Below are positions 1 through 9,600 of a stretch of 64,000 bases of DNA, piece after piece; the first letter of the stretch is position 1, and each line of letters begins with the position of its first letter. The stretch spans positions 1 through 64,000 of the forward strand of contig CALMPI010000002.1 in the NCBI GenBank assembly GCA_937872175.1. Direction: 5' to 3'. The notes under the pieces were generated by a model that searched no databases, was not told where the DNA came from, and saw only the letters and a list, made by a program, of their open reading frames with translations. Origin of the DNA: an uncultured Flavobacteriales bacterium (lineage in GTDB: Bacteria > Bacteroidota > Bacteroidia > Flavobacteriales_F > PHOS-HE28). The position numbers and the translations under genes were made by a program.

Positions 1-460
1 GGCCCACGCAGGTGCAGTTCGCATCCCAGGTGTCGTTGCCGGTGGTGGCGAGGCCATCATCGCAGGCGGTGCCCGGCAGGGCGCTGCCGCCCGGGGTGCC
101 TTCGCAATCGATCAGCTGACCGACGCAGGTGCAGTTGGCATCATACGTGTCGTTGCCGGTGGTGGCGAGTCCGTCATCGCAGGCGGTGCCGGGGAGGGCG
201 CTGCCGCCCGGGGTGCCCATGCAGTCGATCAGCTGACCGACGCAGGTGCAGTTCGCGTCCCAGGTGTCGTTGCCCGTGTTGGCATTGCCATCGTTGCAGG
301 CGGTTCCGGGCAGAGCAGCTCCGCCAGGCACACCGAGGCAGTCGATCAGCTGACCCGCGCACACGCAGTTCGCGTCCCAGGTATCGTTACCCGTGGTGGC
401 GAGACCGTCATCGCAGGCGGTACCCGGCACGGCCGGACCACCCGGAACACCGTTGCAATC
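1..460 (-). repeat. 117-bp in-frame tandem repeats (39 aa)
   Basis: The complement of the Asp-Cys codons that start each unit (gcaatc or gcagtc) ends at 460, 343, 226 and 109, exactly 117 bp apart. Unit two to unit four differ at only a few positions, mostly silent, while the first unit is more diverged. This points to recent duplication or gene conversion at the left side. The array continues beyond the window edge, so the total copy number is unknown. Confidence 0.9.
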
Positions 461-1306
461 CGGGGGAAGCTGTTGCGGGTAGGTGAGGAGAGGGCTCACC
501 ACTTCGCCGGCGCCGGCCTGGTTCCACACGTAGGTCTCCAGGTTGCTGTTGGGGTCGCTCAGCTGCACGTTGATGTGGAAGCTGAAGGTGCCGTTCGTCG
601 TGAACTGACCGATGAGCACGCGGTTGGTGCCGCTGGGGTCCACACCCTGGCTGGCAGGCAGCGTGGTCCACGCGTCGTTGATCACCTGCAGGCTGCTGGC
701 CGATCCGGTCAGGGCCGCGAAGTCGATCAGACCGCTGATGTTGTAGGTCAGCGCGGGTCCCGTGCCCGGGATGCTGCCGTCGTTGCCGGTGAAGCCCGGG
801 TACACACCGCAGGTGGTGAGGTCACCGTCCGTGTCGGCCGTGCGCAGCACACCGAACTGCTGGGTGGCCGCACCGCAACCCGCCGTGCCGCCGGCGGTAC
901 CGGTGGTGTTCACGGTGATGTAGCTGTCGAAGGCCGTGCCCTCGTCGACGCGACGCGTCTGGGCCGGGATCTCCGAGCCGAAGTTGTCATCGTTCCAGAA
1001 GGTCGTCGTCGTGGAGAAATCCAGCGGGTTGAGGCTCACGCCGCTCCCGGGAAAGGTCTCCGGCGCACCGAACACCTGGTTCAGCTTGTAGCCGGACAGC
1101 ATGTCCACATACACCCGGTACACCTTGGATCCCGGGGCGATCGTGAAGCTGCTGTTGCCGAGGTCGTTGTTCAGGTAATCGGCATCGGCCTGTGTCACCG
1201 TGTGGAACTCCTCCACGATGATGCCTTCCAGGCCCTGGGCCTGGGCCACCAGGGTGCCGCAACAAAGGGCGGTCCCCAGCAGGAGTTGTTTGAATGTCTG
1301 GTTCAT
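1..1306 (-). CDS. Secreted protein with Cys-rich tandem repeats, paralog A (3' end cut by window)
   Basis: The frame stays open from an ATG to the left edge, giving at least 435 residues; the C-terminus is outside the window. Residues 1-23 form a signal peptide ending near AQA. The next part, from GLEGIIVEEFH to the NRVLIGQFTTNG motif near residue 240, is the same domain found in the three neighbouring paralogs (3173-6675). From about residue 283 the protein becomes a series of 39-residue repeats of the form DCxGxPGGxALPGTxCDDG...NDTWDANCxCxG with four conserved Cys. Three full units and most of a fourth are visible. By analogy with two paralogs a type A sorting domain may follow. The molecular function is unknown; the Cys pattern suggests small disulfide-bonded stalk modules on an exported surface protein. 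Confidence 0.85.
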   Translation of the reverse strand, partial: MNQTFKQLLLGTALCCGTLVAQAQGLEGIIVEEFHTVTQADADYLNNDLGNSSFTIAPGSKVYRVYVDMLSGYKLNQVFGAPETFPGSGVSLNPLDFSTTTTFWNDDNFGSEIPAQTRRVDEGTAFDSYITVNTTGTAGGTAGCGAATQQFGVLRTADTDGDLTTCGVYPGFTGNDGSIPGTGPALTYNISGLIDFAALTGSASSLQVINDAWTTLPASQGVDPSGTNRVLIGQFTTNGTFSFHINVQLSDPNSNLETYVWNQAGAGEVVSPLLTYPQQLPPDCNGVPGGPAVPGTACDDGLATTGNDTWDANCVCAGQLIDCLGVPGGAALPGTACNDGNANTGNDTWDANCTCVGQLIDCMGTPGGSALPGTACDDGLATTGNDTYDANCTCVGQLIDCEGTPGGSALPGTACDDGLATTGNDTWDANCTCVG

Positions 1307-1390
1307 GGTTGGAATGGTTAAAGAGGGACGGTGCGCCCGGGGAGGGGATCGGGGCAGACCCGCCTCCCCGGGGACCGTTCAGGGGGTCGC

Positions 1391-2938
1391 TTAGTAGCAG
1401 GTGTTGTTGAAGGCGTTCACGAACAGGCCGAAGTCGGTGGCGTTCACGATGCCGTCGCGGTTCAGGTCACCGGTGCAGCCGGCCGACGCGGCGACGTCCA
1501 GGCCGATCTGCGCGGCCAGCGTCCAGCCCTCGGTCCAAGGCGCCACACCGGGCTGGAAGGCGCCACGGTATTTCGCACCGGTGAAGAAGCCGTCCACCGG
1601 AGGGGTCAACGTGGTCTGCGCGGCCACCGCACCGGCGGGAGGCACCGGATTCACGCGGTCCGTGAGGCTGTTGTTCGCACCCATCGTGTAGGTGGCGTCG
1701 ATCAGCGCGTTCGCGCCCACGCTCAGGTTACCGTCCGCGGCGAACTTCGTCTGCTCAGGGCTGCCGCCGGCGGGCACCACGTTGTTGATCCGCAGGGGCG
1801 TGGCCACTTCCTGGAAGGTGCAGTTCTTCACATTGAACGTCCCTCCGTTCCACGAGGCGCCCACCTCCGTGGTCATGTTCAGGCCGCGCGCGAAACGCGC
1901 GAAGATGCTGTTGGTGATGCTGCCCAGCGTCCGCTCCTTGGCCTCGATCGCCTCGTCGTTCAGGTTGCGCGCAATGATCGTGGCGTTGTAGACGATGGGG
2001 TTCGACTTGATCCCGGTGTTCGTGGCGGCGTCGTCGCCGTCGCTCTCGAATCCATTGTCGCCCTGGTTGTTCGCACCACCGCTGTTGTCCGGTCCTTGGA
2101 TGCCGTACACGAACTGCAGCTTGCCGTTCCAGCCGTTATCCCAGTCGATGTAGTCGTCGTCGCAATGGAAGGCCACGAGGTTCTTGGCGTTCACGGTGCC
2201 GCCGAAGAACTCGAAGCCGTCGTCCTTGTTGGCCACCACCTCCACGTGGTCGATGGTGGTGCCGGTGCCCACACCGCCCAGTGTCAATCCATTGATCTCG
2301 TTGTTCGCGCCGATGATCTCGCCGCCATGGCGCAGGCTCACGTACCGGATCACGCCACTGTTGTCATCGTTGATCTCGGTGCCGACCGGGTTGCCGAACT
2401 CGTGCCGCGGGTCACCCACCGCCAGGCCCTCGATCGAACCCACGCCGTTCACGGCCGTCTCCGTCGGGTCATTGTCCGTGTTCTGCTTGTTGGTGTAAGC
2501 GCGGCCCAGCACCACCAGGCTGCCCCATTGTCCGCGGTTCAGCACGGAATAGGAACCGTCGAGCGGGTCGTTCACGGAGGTCATGATGATCGGGCAGGTC
2601 TCGCTGCCGTTCGCCCAGATCTGCCCCCCGCGCGTCACGATGATCGCATGGGCGGCTCCTGCGTTGCTCTGGGCCTTGATCACCGTGCCCGGCTCGATGA
2701 ACAGGTCCTGGCCATTGCCCACGTAGTGACGGGTGTCCAGGATGTACAGGTTGTTGCAGGTCAGCGTCGTGTTGGCGCTGAGCTGGTTGTCGTTCGCATC
2801 CACCAGTGTGGACATGAGCACTTGGGGGCGCGACGCTACGTCCGGACAGCCGCAGGCGCTGCCCACGGACTGGGCCGAGGCCGCATGTCCGGCAGCGGCC
2901 AGACCGGCCACCATCAGGGTTCGATTCACGTGTTTCAT
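1391..2938 (-). CDS. Secreted right-handed beta-helix protein with C-terminal dockerin-like repeat
   Basis: A 515-residue protein. The start was taken at MKHVNRT because a signal peptide ending HAASAQ follows directly; upstream in-frame codons look non-coding. The body is rich in Asn, Gly and Asp with repeated beta-strand turns and contains the DDGFEFFGGTVN motif around residue 250 and DDDYIDWDN shortly after. These mark a beta-helix family that I recognise from Bacteroidota and other Gram-negatives but for which I know no assigned function. The last 28 residues contain one EF-hand-like dockerin motif (DLNRDGIVNATDFGLFVNAF) and a terminal Cys in place of a T9SS type A domain. It lies 84 bp upstream of paralog A on the same strand, with a 234-bp gap before it, so it may start its own transcript. 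Confidence 0.85.
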   Translation of the reverse strand: MKHVNRTLMVAGLAAAGHAASAQSVGSACGCPDVASRPQVLMSTLVDANDNQLSANTTLTCNNLYILDTRHYVGNGQDLFIEPGTVIKAQSNAGAAHAIIVTRGGQIWANGSETCPIIMTSVNDPLDGSYSVLNRGQWGSLVVLGRAYTNKQNTDNDPTETAVNGVGSIEGLAVGDPRHEFGNPVGTEINDDNSGVIRYVSLRHGGEIIGANNEINGLTLGGVGTGTTIDHVEVVANKDDGFEFFGGTVNAKNLVAFHCDDDYIDWDNGWNGKLQFVYGIQGPDNSGGANNQGDNGFESDGDDAATNTGIKSNPIVYNATIIARNLNDEAIEAKERTLGSITNSIFARFARGLNMTTEVGASWNGGTFNVKNCTFQEVATPLRINNVVPAGGSPEQTKFAADGNLSVGANALIDATYTMGANNSLTDRVNPVPPAGAVAAQTTLTPPVDGFFTGAKYRGAFQPGVAPWTEGWTLAAQIGLDVAASAGCTGDLNRDGIVNATDFGLFVNAFNNTCY

Positions 2939-3172
2939 GGTCGGGAGAGTGTTAGGGTGTTTGGGGGTTCTGGAGTACTCGTTCAGGTGGGACAAAACTG
3001 TCCGCGCCCGACCCCATGGGGCGTTAGGGCCACGCTATCCTTTGCTTATGGATCAGGCCTTTCCAGGTGAATTCCGATGTCCATTCGATCACACGGACTT
3101 AACATCGGCCGTCCTGAGCCCAGGACCTTGTCATCCGTGCCGTCCCTGCTCGGATGGCGCTCCGCCAAAGCC

Positions 3173-3895
3173 TTACTTCCGTCCGCTCGACGCCTGACCG
3201 GCGGAGCCCTTCAACAGCGGGAACAACAGCTCGTCCGGCTCGTCGGCCACCGTGGATACGCACCGGACCAGTGATCCATCCGGCCGTTGCACCTGTGCGT
3301 TCAGTGCATAGGTGAGCTGACCTTGTGTGGTGAACTGTCCGATGAGGACGAGACCGCTTCCGGCCAGCCCGGCCGTGCCGCCCAGGACCGCCCAGGCGCC
3401 GTTCATGGTGTGGATGCAGCAACCCGGTGCACTGCCCAGGTAGCCCGGCTCCATGTACATGTTCACCACTTGGGGCACGCTGTCCATGGCCACCAAGCCA
3501 TCCGCGGTCCCGTCGGTCGTGTCCAGGTCGCGAGGAACACCCCAATGCCGGTCGCTCGCCGCACCAATGGACAGCCAGGAGTCGTACCCGTCCTCACCTT
3601 CCCGGATGTCCCGATGGTGCATGCGATCGCCGTACTTCACACTGTTGGGCGAATTCACGAAGTGTGTGCTGGTCCGGATGAGCAGCTCGTTCTGCTCATC
3701 CCCGTACACCATGTTCAACCGGTGGCCTTCGGGCAGGTCGATGTACAACCGGTAGGTCACCAGCTCAGGACCGCCGCCCGCATCCGGACGCACCGCGTAC
3801 CGCTCCAGGAGCACCCCCTCCAACGGGTCCTGCGCCGTTGCGCCGGCTGACCACGCCAGCAGTCCGAGGGCGACCGCGCACGGAAGGACGCGCAT
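3173..3895 (-). CDS. Secreted protein, paralog B (minimal form without sorting domain)
   Basis: A 240-residue protein with signal peptide MRVLPCAVALGLLAWSAGA followed by TAQ. It aligns along its length with the N-terminal domain of its neighbours: LEGVLLERYAV at the start, a TYRLYIDLPEGH strand, DSWLSIGAASDRHWGVP in the middle, DGLVAMDS, and LVLIGQFTTQGQLTYALN near the end. It stops about 40 residues after that motif, with no Cys repeats and no recognisable T9SS sorting domain. It is therefore either retained in the periplasm, exported with a partner, or a truncated copy. Only 3 bp separate it from the upstream paralog C, indicating co-transcription. Function unknown. Confidence 0.8.
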   Translation of the reverse strand: MRVLPCAVALGLLAWSAGATAQDPLEGVLLERYAVRPDAGGGPELVTYRLYIDLPEGHRLNMVYGDEQNELLIRTSTHFVNSPNSVKYGDRMHHRDIREGEDGYDSWLSIGAASDRHWGVPRDLDTTDGTADGLVAMDSVPQVVNMYMEPGYLGSAPGCCIHTMNGAWAVLGGTAGLAGSGLVLIGQFTTQGQLTYALNAQVQRPDGSLVRCVSTVADEPDELLFPLLKGSAGQASSGRK

Positions 3896-3898
3896 CGG

Positions 3899-5284
3899 TC
3901 AGCGTTTCACCACACGCCTGACCGTGCGGGCATCACCGTGCACCACTTCGAGGAAGTAGATGCCGCTCGACCGTTCGCTCAGGTCCAGGATGCCGGACCA
4001 CGTGCCGGGGACGACGCCAAGATCACGGGCCACCACGCGCTGACCGAGGGTGTTCTTCAGTTCGATGCGTATCCGGCTTCCCCCGGCCCCGGTGATGCTC
4101 ACGGTGAACCGTTCCAGCACCGGGTTCGGATGCAGGTCGATGATCAGGTCATCAGCGCCCTGTTCCCCGATGCCCACGGTGCCCGAGCAGATGCAGCCCG
4201 TCTGCCAGGTGTCGTTCACCGTGTTGGGGTCTCCGTCATCACAGGGCTGGCCCGGCAATGCAGGGCCTCCAAGGACGCCTTCGCAATCCTCGCCCACGCA
4301 CACGCAGTTCGCGTCGTACACATCGTTCGCGGTGTCCCCATTGCCGTCATCACACGGCGTTCCCGGCAGGGCGCTTCCACCCGGCACACCAGCGCAATCC
4401 ACCTGCTGGCTGGACGAATCGAAGCAAAGCCAGGGGGTGCTGAACTTGTTGTCCGCGTTATACCCTCCGCCCAGCGTATCCGCGGGGATGATGGTGGCAT
4501 AGTACTCCAGGATCTCGTGGCAGTTCGGGTCGTTGCAGACAAGGCTGTCCGGAATGCGCACCCACAGGTTCAGGCAGAACGTCAACGTGCCGTCGGTGGT
4601 GAACTGGCCCAGGAGGATCCGGTTCGAGGCCGTGGGGCCTTCGATGTTCCCGATGTTGCTGCTCCAGGCGAAGTTGTCCGAGCTGTAGCTGCTCCCGTTC
4701 AGGTCGTTGAAGATCGTCGGCGCGGATCCCACCGAAAGGATCCCCGGCGGTGTGCCCGGGATGAGCCCGTCGGCCTGCGTCAGGGGAATGCCGGCCAGTG
4801 GGTCGGTGTTCACCAGCATCGGTGTGCCGGTGCTGCCACCGTCGTTGCTGGTGAGGATGGAGCCGTCGGGGTCCTCGTCCTTCGGCACGCCCCAGTGCGC
4901 ATCGCTCGCCGCGCCGACGGTCAGCCAGCTGTCGATCGCCACCGAGTTCTTGTTGAGGTGGATGTCGTTGATGTCCACCGCCCACGCCTCGCCCCGGTCG
5001 TCGTTGTAGAAGAAGGTCGTAGTCGTGTTGAAGCTGATGTCATGGCCTGGAAAGCCGCCCACGGTGATGAGCTTGTAGCCGGCCTTCAGGTCCGCGAACA
5101 CGCGATACGTGATCTCTCCTTCGTCAAGGTCGCTGCTGCCGTCCGAGTCGGACGCATCGTTCGCATCGGCCACGTAGTAGCGTTCCACCAGGATCCCTTC
5201 CAGACCGGAGGGGTCCGGCGGGGCGTACTGGCCCAGCAGGCCGGTGGCGGTCATGAGCAGCGGGAGGAGGAGTGTGCGATGCAT
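3899..5284 (-). CDS. T9SS-exported secreted protein, paralog C with two Cys-rich repeats
   Basis: A 461-residue protein starting at MHRTLLLPLLMTATGLLGQ, a good signal peptide; the 18 upstream in-frame residues are unlikely to be translated. The family domain spans roughly residues 25-280 (LEGILVERYYVADANDASD, DSWLTVGAASDAHWGVPKDEDPDGS, DPLAGIPLTQADGLIPG, NRILLGQFTTDG). Two copies of the Cys-rich 39-residue-type module follow (DCAGVPGGSALPGTPCDDG and DCEGVLGGPALPGQPCDDG). The last 80 residues are a T9SS type A sorting domain (LHPNPVLERFTV, then GIYFLEVVHGD and RRVVKR). It should therefore be exported across the outer membrane by the T9SS and surface-attached. The biochemical role is unknown. 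Confidence 0.87.
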   Translation of the reverse strand: MHRTLLLPLLMTATGLLGQYAPPDPSGLEGILVERYYVADANDASDSDGSSDLDEGEITYRVFADLKAGYKLITVGGFPGHDISFNTTTTFFYNDDRGEAWAVDINDIHLNKNSVAIDSWLTVGAASDAHWGVPKDEDPDGSILTSNDGGSTGTPMLVNTDPLAGIPLTQADGLIPGTPPGILSVGSAPTIFNDLNGSSYSSDNFAWSSNIGNIEGPTASNRILLGQFTTDGTLTFCLNLWVRIPDSLVCNDPNCHEILEYYATIIPADTLGGGYNADNKFSTPWLCFDSSSQQVDCAGVPGGSALPGTPCDDGNGDTANDVYDANCVCVGEDCEGVLGGPALPGQPCDDGDPNTVNDTWQTGCICSGTVGIGEQGADDLIIDLHPNPVLERFTVSITGAGGSRIRIELKNTLGQRVVARDLGVVPGTWSGILDLSERSSGIYFLEVVHGDARTVRRVVKR

Positions 5285-5364
5285 GGGACGTGGTTCGGGG
5301 GCGAAACTACCGGGGGCACTTTGCGCCCATCGGAGCATTGGGTTACCAGATCGTGACGTGATCC

Positions 5365-6675
5365 TTATTCCCGGATGAGCCGACCTGTGCGGATGGATCC
5401 CGGGCCTTCCAGGCGGATCAGGTACGGACCCGGGGGTAGTTGCGCCACATCGAGGTGGACCTGACCCTGCGGAGCGCCGTCGAGCCGTGCGACCAGCACC
5501 GTGCGCCCGACCCCGTCCAGCACGCGGACCACCCCGGCCGGCGCGCCGTTCCAGTCCACGATGACCACATCGTCACGAACGGGGTTGGGGCGGAATGTCC
5601 ATTCCGATCGGCCCGTGATGGGAGCATCCACCGATACATCGGGGCAGACGAGGGTGATGTCGAGGCCGTTGCAGTTGTCCGGGCCGTAGCAGCACAGCTG
5701 GGCCACCGGGAAATTGGCCGTGGGGTCGAAGTTGCACGCCAGCGTATCCAGGCAGCCGAACACGATGGGCGTGGCACAGGATCCGTCATCGCAGCCGGCC
5801 GTGGGGTCGAACTCCAGGAAGTCCGGGTCGGTGCAGCCGCACACAGGCGGGTACTGGAGCAGCCCGCTCGCCACCTCTCCGGGCTGGAGAAGCGTGTCGG
5901 AACAGACGTACTTGATGATCGTGCCATCGGCACGCTGCACTTCGATGTTCAGGCAGAACGAGAGCTCGCCGGCCGTGGTGAACTGACCGATGAGGATGCG
6001 GTTGTCCGGTGATGGTCCGCGCACACCCGGAGCGATGCAGCTGATGCGCGTGTCCCAAGTGATGAAGGCATTGCCCGCTGTGCTGTCTCGGAACAGGCTG
6101 TCGGGGCTGGTGCCCGTTACCGCGAAGCCGGCTGGCAGTGCAGTGCCCCCGTTCAACGGCACCAGGCCGTCCAGGGAGTCGAGCGGAGCGCCAGCGAGGG
6201 GATCGGCGTTCTGCAGCAGGCCACCGGGGATCATCGCACTACCGCCATCATTGCCGCCCAGGATGCTGCCGTCGGGGTCCCCCTCCTTCAGCACACCGAA
6301 CTTCTGGTTGCTCCCGGCGCCAACGGAGAACCAGGAGTCCAGCGCCACGGTGTTCTCGTCCAACGCGCCATTGTTGATCTCATGTCCGAAGGTCCTTCCA
6401 CGATCGGCATTGTTGAAGAAGTTCGCGGTGGACGAAATGTTCAAGGGGTGTGGGACATCGCCGTAGAGGGCCCGCAGCGCGCAGCTGTCGCACAGGTCCA
6501 CGAACACCCGGTAGGTCCGCGAGCCCGTGGCGAGCCCGCCACCGATGAGGTCCGTGGCGTCGTTCGCATCGGAGATGTAATAGGTCTCCACGATGACGTT
6601 CTCCAGGTCCGCTTGGGCCTGTAGTTGCACAGGGCCTGCCAGGGTGGCCAGCAGCAGAAGGTGGCGTGCGCTCAT
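5365..6675 (-). CDS. T9SS-exported secreted protein, paralog D
   Basis: A 436-residue protein with signal peptide MSARHLLLLATLAGPVQLQAQ. The family domain (LENVIVETYYISDANDATD, DSWFSVGAGSNQKFGV, DPLAGAPLDSLDGLVP, NRILIGQFTTAG) covers about residues 22-260. Instead of the 39-residue repeats of its paralogs it has a different Cys-rich module of the GCxDPxxxxFDPTAxCDDGSC type, which is common in exported Bacteroidota proteins. A T9SS type A sorting domain (FRPNPVRDDVVIVDW, then GPYLIRLEG) ends it. Its ATG overlaps the stop of the TonB-dependent receptor upstream as ATGA, so the two are probably translationally coupled and functionally linked. Confidence 0.87.
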   Translation of the reverse strand: MSARHLLLLATLAGPVQLQAQADLENVIVETYYISDANDATDLIGGGLATGSRTYRVFVDLCDSCALRALYGDVPHPLNISSTANFFNNADRGRTFGHEINNGALDENTVALDSWFSVGAGSNQKFGVLKEGDPDGSILGGNDGGSAMIPGGLLQNADPLAGAPLDSLDGLVPLNGGTALPAGFAVTGTSPDSLFRDSTAGNAFITWDTRISCIAPGVRGPSPDNRILIGQFTTAGELSFCLNIEVQRADGTIIKYVCSDTLLQPGEVASGLLQYPPVCGCTDPDFLEFDPTAGCDDGSCATPIVFGCLDTLACNFDPTANFPVAQLCCYGPDNCNGLDITLVCPDVSVDAPITGRSEWTFRPNPVRDDVVIVDWNGAPAGVVRVLDGVGRTVLVARLDGAPQGQVHLDVAQLPPGPYLIRLEGPGSIRTGRLIRE

Positions 6676-9600
6676 CGGATGGTGTACGATAGGCTCAGTT
6701 GGTATTCGGTACCCCAGCGGTAGCTGTCGAAGTCCGGTCCATGACCTTCTGCGAAGAGGTAGCTGCGGCGCACCGCGGTGTTCAGCAGGTCGCGAACCCT
6801 GAACTGCAGGCCCCAGTGATCACCGAAGCGCTTGCCCAGTGTGATGTCCAGCACGTGCCGCGGCATTTCAAAGGCCCGCACGGCGTCCGGGTCCCCCTCA
6901 TTGTTCGTCACCGCCAGCTTCGGCCCTTGCAGGTTGTAGGAAACGCTCAGGTCCAGCTTCAGGCTGTCCAGCGCATAGGTGAGCATCGAGTTCACGATGT
7001 AGGGTGCCTGCCCGAACATCGGTGTGCTGTACCTCACCTCCTGCCCGGCGATGAACGTGGTGAGGAACGATCGGGATTCCATCCACGTGAGGTTGCCGCG
7101 CAGCTCAAGGGGCCGGAGCAGCTTCACTCGCCCCTCCAGCTCCACGCCCACGACATAGCTGCGATCGGCGTTGCGCCAGGTGATGCCCCCCCCGGAGGTT
7201 TGGAGGAGTTCGATGTGGTCGCGGAAGGTCTTGTAGAAGCCGCTCAGCGACACGTTCGCGCCCCCCTTGAAGAAGTTCTCCACCCGCAGGTCGTAGTTGT
7301 CGATCGAGGTCATCCGGAGGTCGGGGTTGCCGAACACCGGGGCCTGGAACAGGTAGTCGTAGTACTGAACCACGCTGAGCTCGCGGAAACTGGGCCTCCC
7401 CAGCGAACGGAAGTAGGCTGCGCGCAGGTTCATCGGAGCCTGCTCATCCGAACGGAGGCGGTAGATCAGGTTCACGCTGGGCAACAGGTCCCACTGTGCG
7501 ATGGAACCCGGATACGCGGGCTTCGGATCGGGCGTGCCCGCACCGTTGATGGCCAGATCGCCGACGGTCCCGCGGATGCTGTCTTCACGGGCCACGCCGT
7601 CCTTCCAGAAACGGTAGATGTCGCTGACCAGGTCCGTGCTCTCCACACGCAGGCCCCCGGCGATCCGCAATCTCGGGGTGATGCCATAGTCCGTCATCAT
7701 ATAGCCCGCGGTCACGTGGAGGATGCCGATGTCGTTGTCCTTGAACGTGCCGAAGGGAGCGTAGCGTGAGGGGAACCGGCCTTCCTCGTTCATCTCGAAC
7801 CGACCGGGTTCCTCCCACTGGGTGGGGCCCGGTGCGTCGAGCACCACCATGTACTTCTGATCGTTGCGCCGCGTGTTGTACCGGTAGGCGCCGCCGAACT
7901 TGAGCTTGCGGATAAGCGAAGGATCGTCACCGAGCGGGAGTTCGAAGCCGAGCCGTGCGTCGAGCATCCGTTCGTTGAGGAAGCGATAGATCCTGCCGGG
8001 AGGGGTCAAGGCGCCGTCCACGTCCGTAATGGGCTGGCCCGGGGGAGGCAGCACGTACTGGACCGTCAGGAAGTCCAGCATGTCCCGCCGTCCGGTCGAG
8101 TACGAGATGTCGGGGAGAACGGTGAGGTTCAGCGCGGGAATGAGGTGCTTGCCGCTCAGTTGGAAGGCGAACAGCCTGCGCTGTTCCCAGAACTGTTCCT
8201 CCGAGATGAAGGTCTCCCCACTGATGGTGGGGTCCAGAAAGCTGATGTACCGCGCGTTGTTCTGGCCCAGCGTGTTCGCCATGGCCATGAGCGAAATGGT
8301 GTTGTTGCGGTCGGGGGAGAAGGATAGGTTGCCCAGTGCGTTCCAGCCATTGGACACCACACTGATGCGTTGCTCGGCCTTCCGCTTGAACTGATCACCC
8401 GGCTCCTGGTCCTCGTATCGCTCGAAGGTCCGCAGGAAGGTCGAGCTTCCGTCGTACTGGGTCTCCGTGGAGTACCTCAGGCCCACCAGATAGCCCAACT
8501 TCCCGGGGCGTTCACGCTTCCTTCCAATGTCGATCTGGTTGCCCAGGGTGATGCCCAGGTTGTAGTTCGGGTCCCCCGTTCCCTCGCCCACTCGCCATCG
8601 GCTGTTGTCGAACCGTGTGTTGAGCTCCGCCAGCTCGGCGTTCACGGTGGGTGAGAAGTAGCCCAGGTCATACGTGGCGTTGTAGGTGCCGACCGCTTCG
8701 CCGACCGCCGTGGCATCATAGAGCAGCGCGGGCGCCAGGAGGCCCAATTCGGTGAGCGCAAGGTGCTGCAGCGTGTTCCCCGTGGTCATCGAGGTACTGC
8801 CGAAGCCGGGCGTGGATCCAGTGATGCCCAATCCGTTGAGGTATCCCTGGAGGCCCAGAAGGCTCAACTGCTGGTAGATGTTCGGCTCCACGAACCGAGG
8901 GAAGTCCTCCACGTCCTCGGGCACGCCCTCCGGAAGGCCGCGCATGCCGTCATCCCAGCCCAACCGGTCGGTGCTGCTCGAGGCCGAGGTCACGATACCC
9001 GCGAAACTGGAGTTCGGATTGTAGCCCAGGGTGGTCTGTACGTTCACGAAGAACTTCTGCGGATAGTCGCTTGTGTTCATCGAGATGTGTGCGCCGGACC
9101 AGTCACCGGGCAGGTCGGGGGTCGCGGTCTTCGTGATGATGATGTTGTCCATCAGACCGGTGGGGAACAGGTCCAGTCGCAGGTTGTTCGTGAAGGGGTC
9201 CAGCGTCGGTACCCTGCCGCCGTTGATCGAGGTCACCACATACCGGTCCGCGAGACCGCGGACCGTGACGAACGCGCCCACGGTGGACACCCCTGTCACC
9301 CGACGCACGGCCTGCGACGCATCGCCATCCCCGGTGCGGACCATCGCGTCGCGTGAGATGAAGTCGAAGCTCGTCGCGGAATTGATCTTCATGCGGTCCA
9401 GGTACCCGTCCGATCGTTTGCTGGCCTTGTAGGTCACCTCGAACTCCTTGAGCTCCAGCTTGGCCTCGACCATGTCGAAGTCGCGCACCACCACACCCCC
9501 GCCGCCCAGGTCCACGGCCAGTTCGCGGGGGGCATAGCCGAAGAAGGTGCACTCAAGCACCACCGGTCCGGTCAGTTTCAACGGCAGCGAGTAGTTGCCA

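Noticed and set aside
1-460. CRISPR-like array
   Set aside because: Repeats are 117 bp, contiguous, in frame and coding; no spacers and no cas genes.
1331-3070. 579-codon plus-strand frame opposite the beta-helix protein
   Set aside because: Val/Arg/His-rich shadow; the minus frame has a signal peptide and family motifs.
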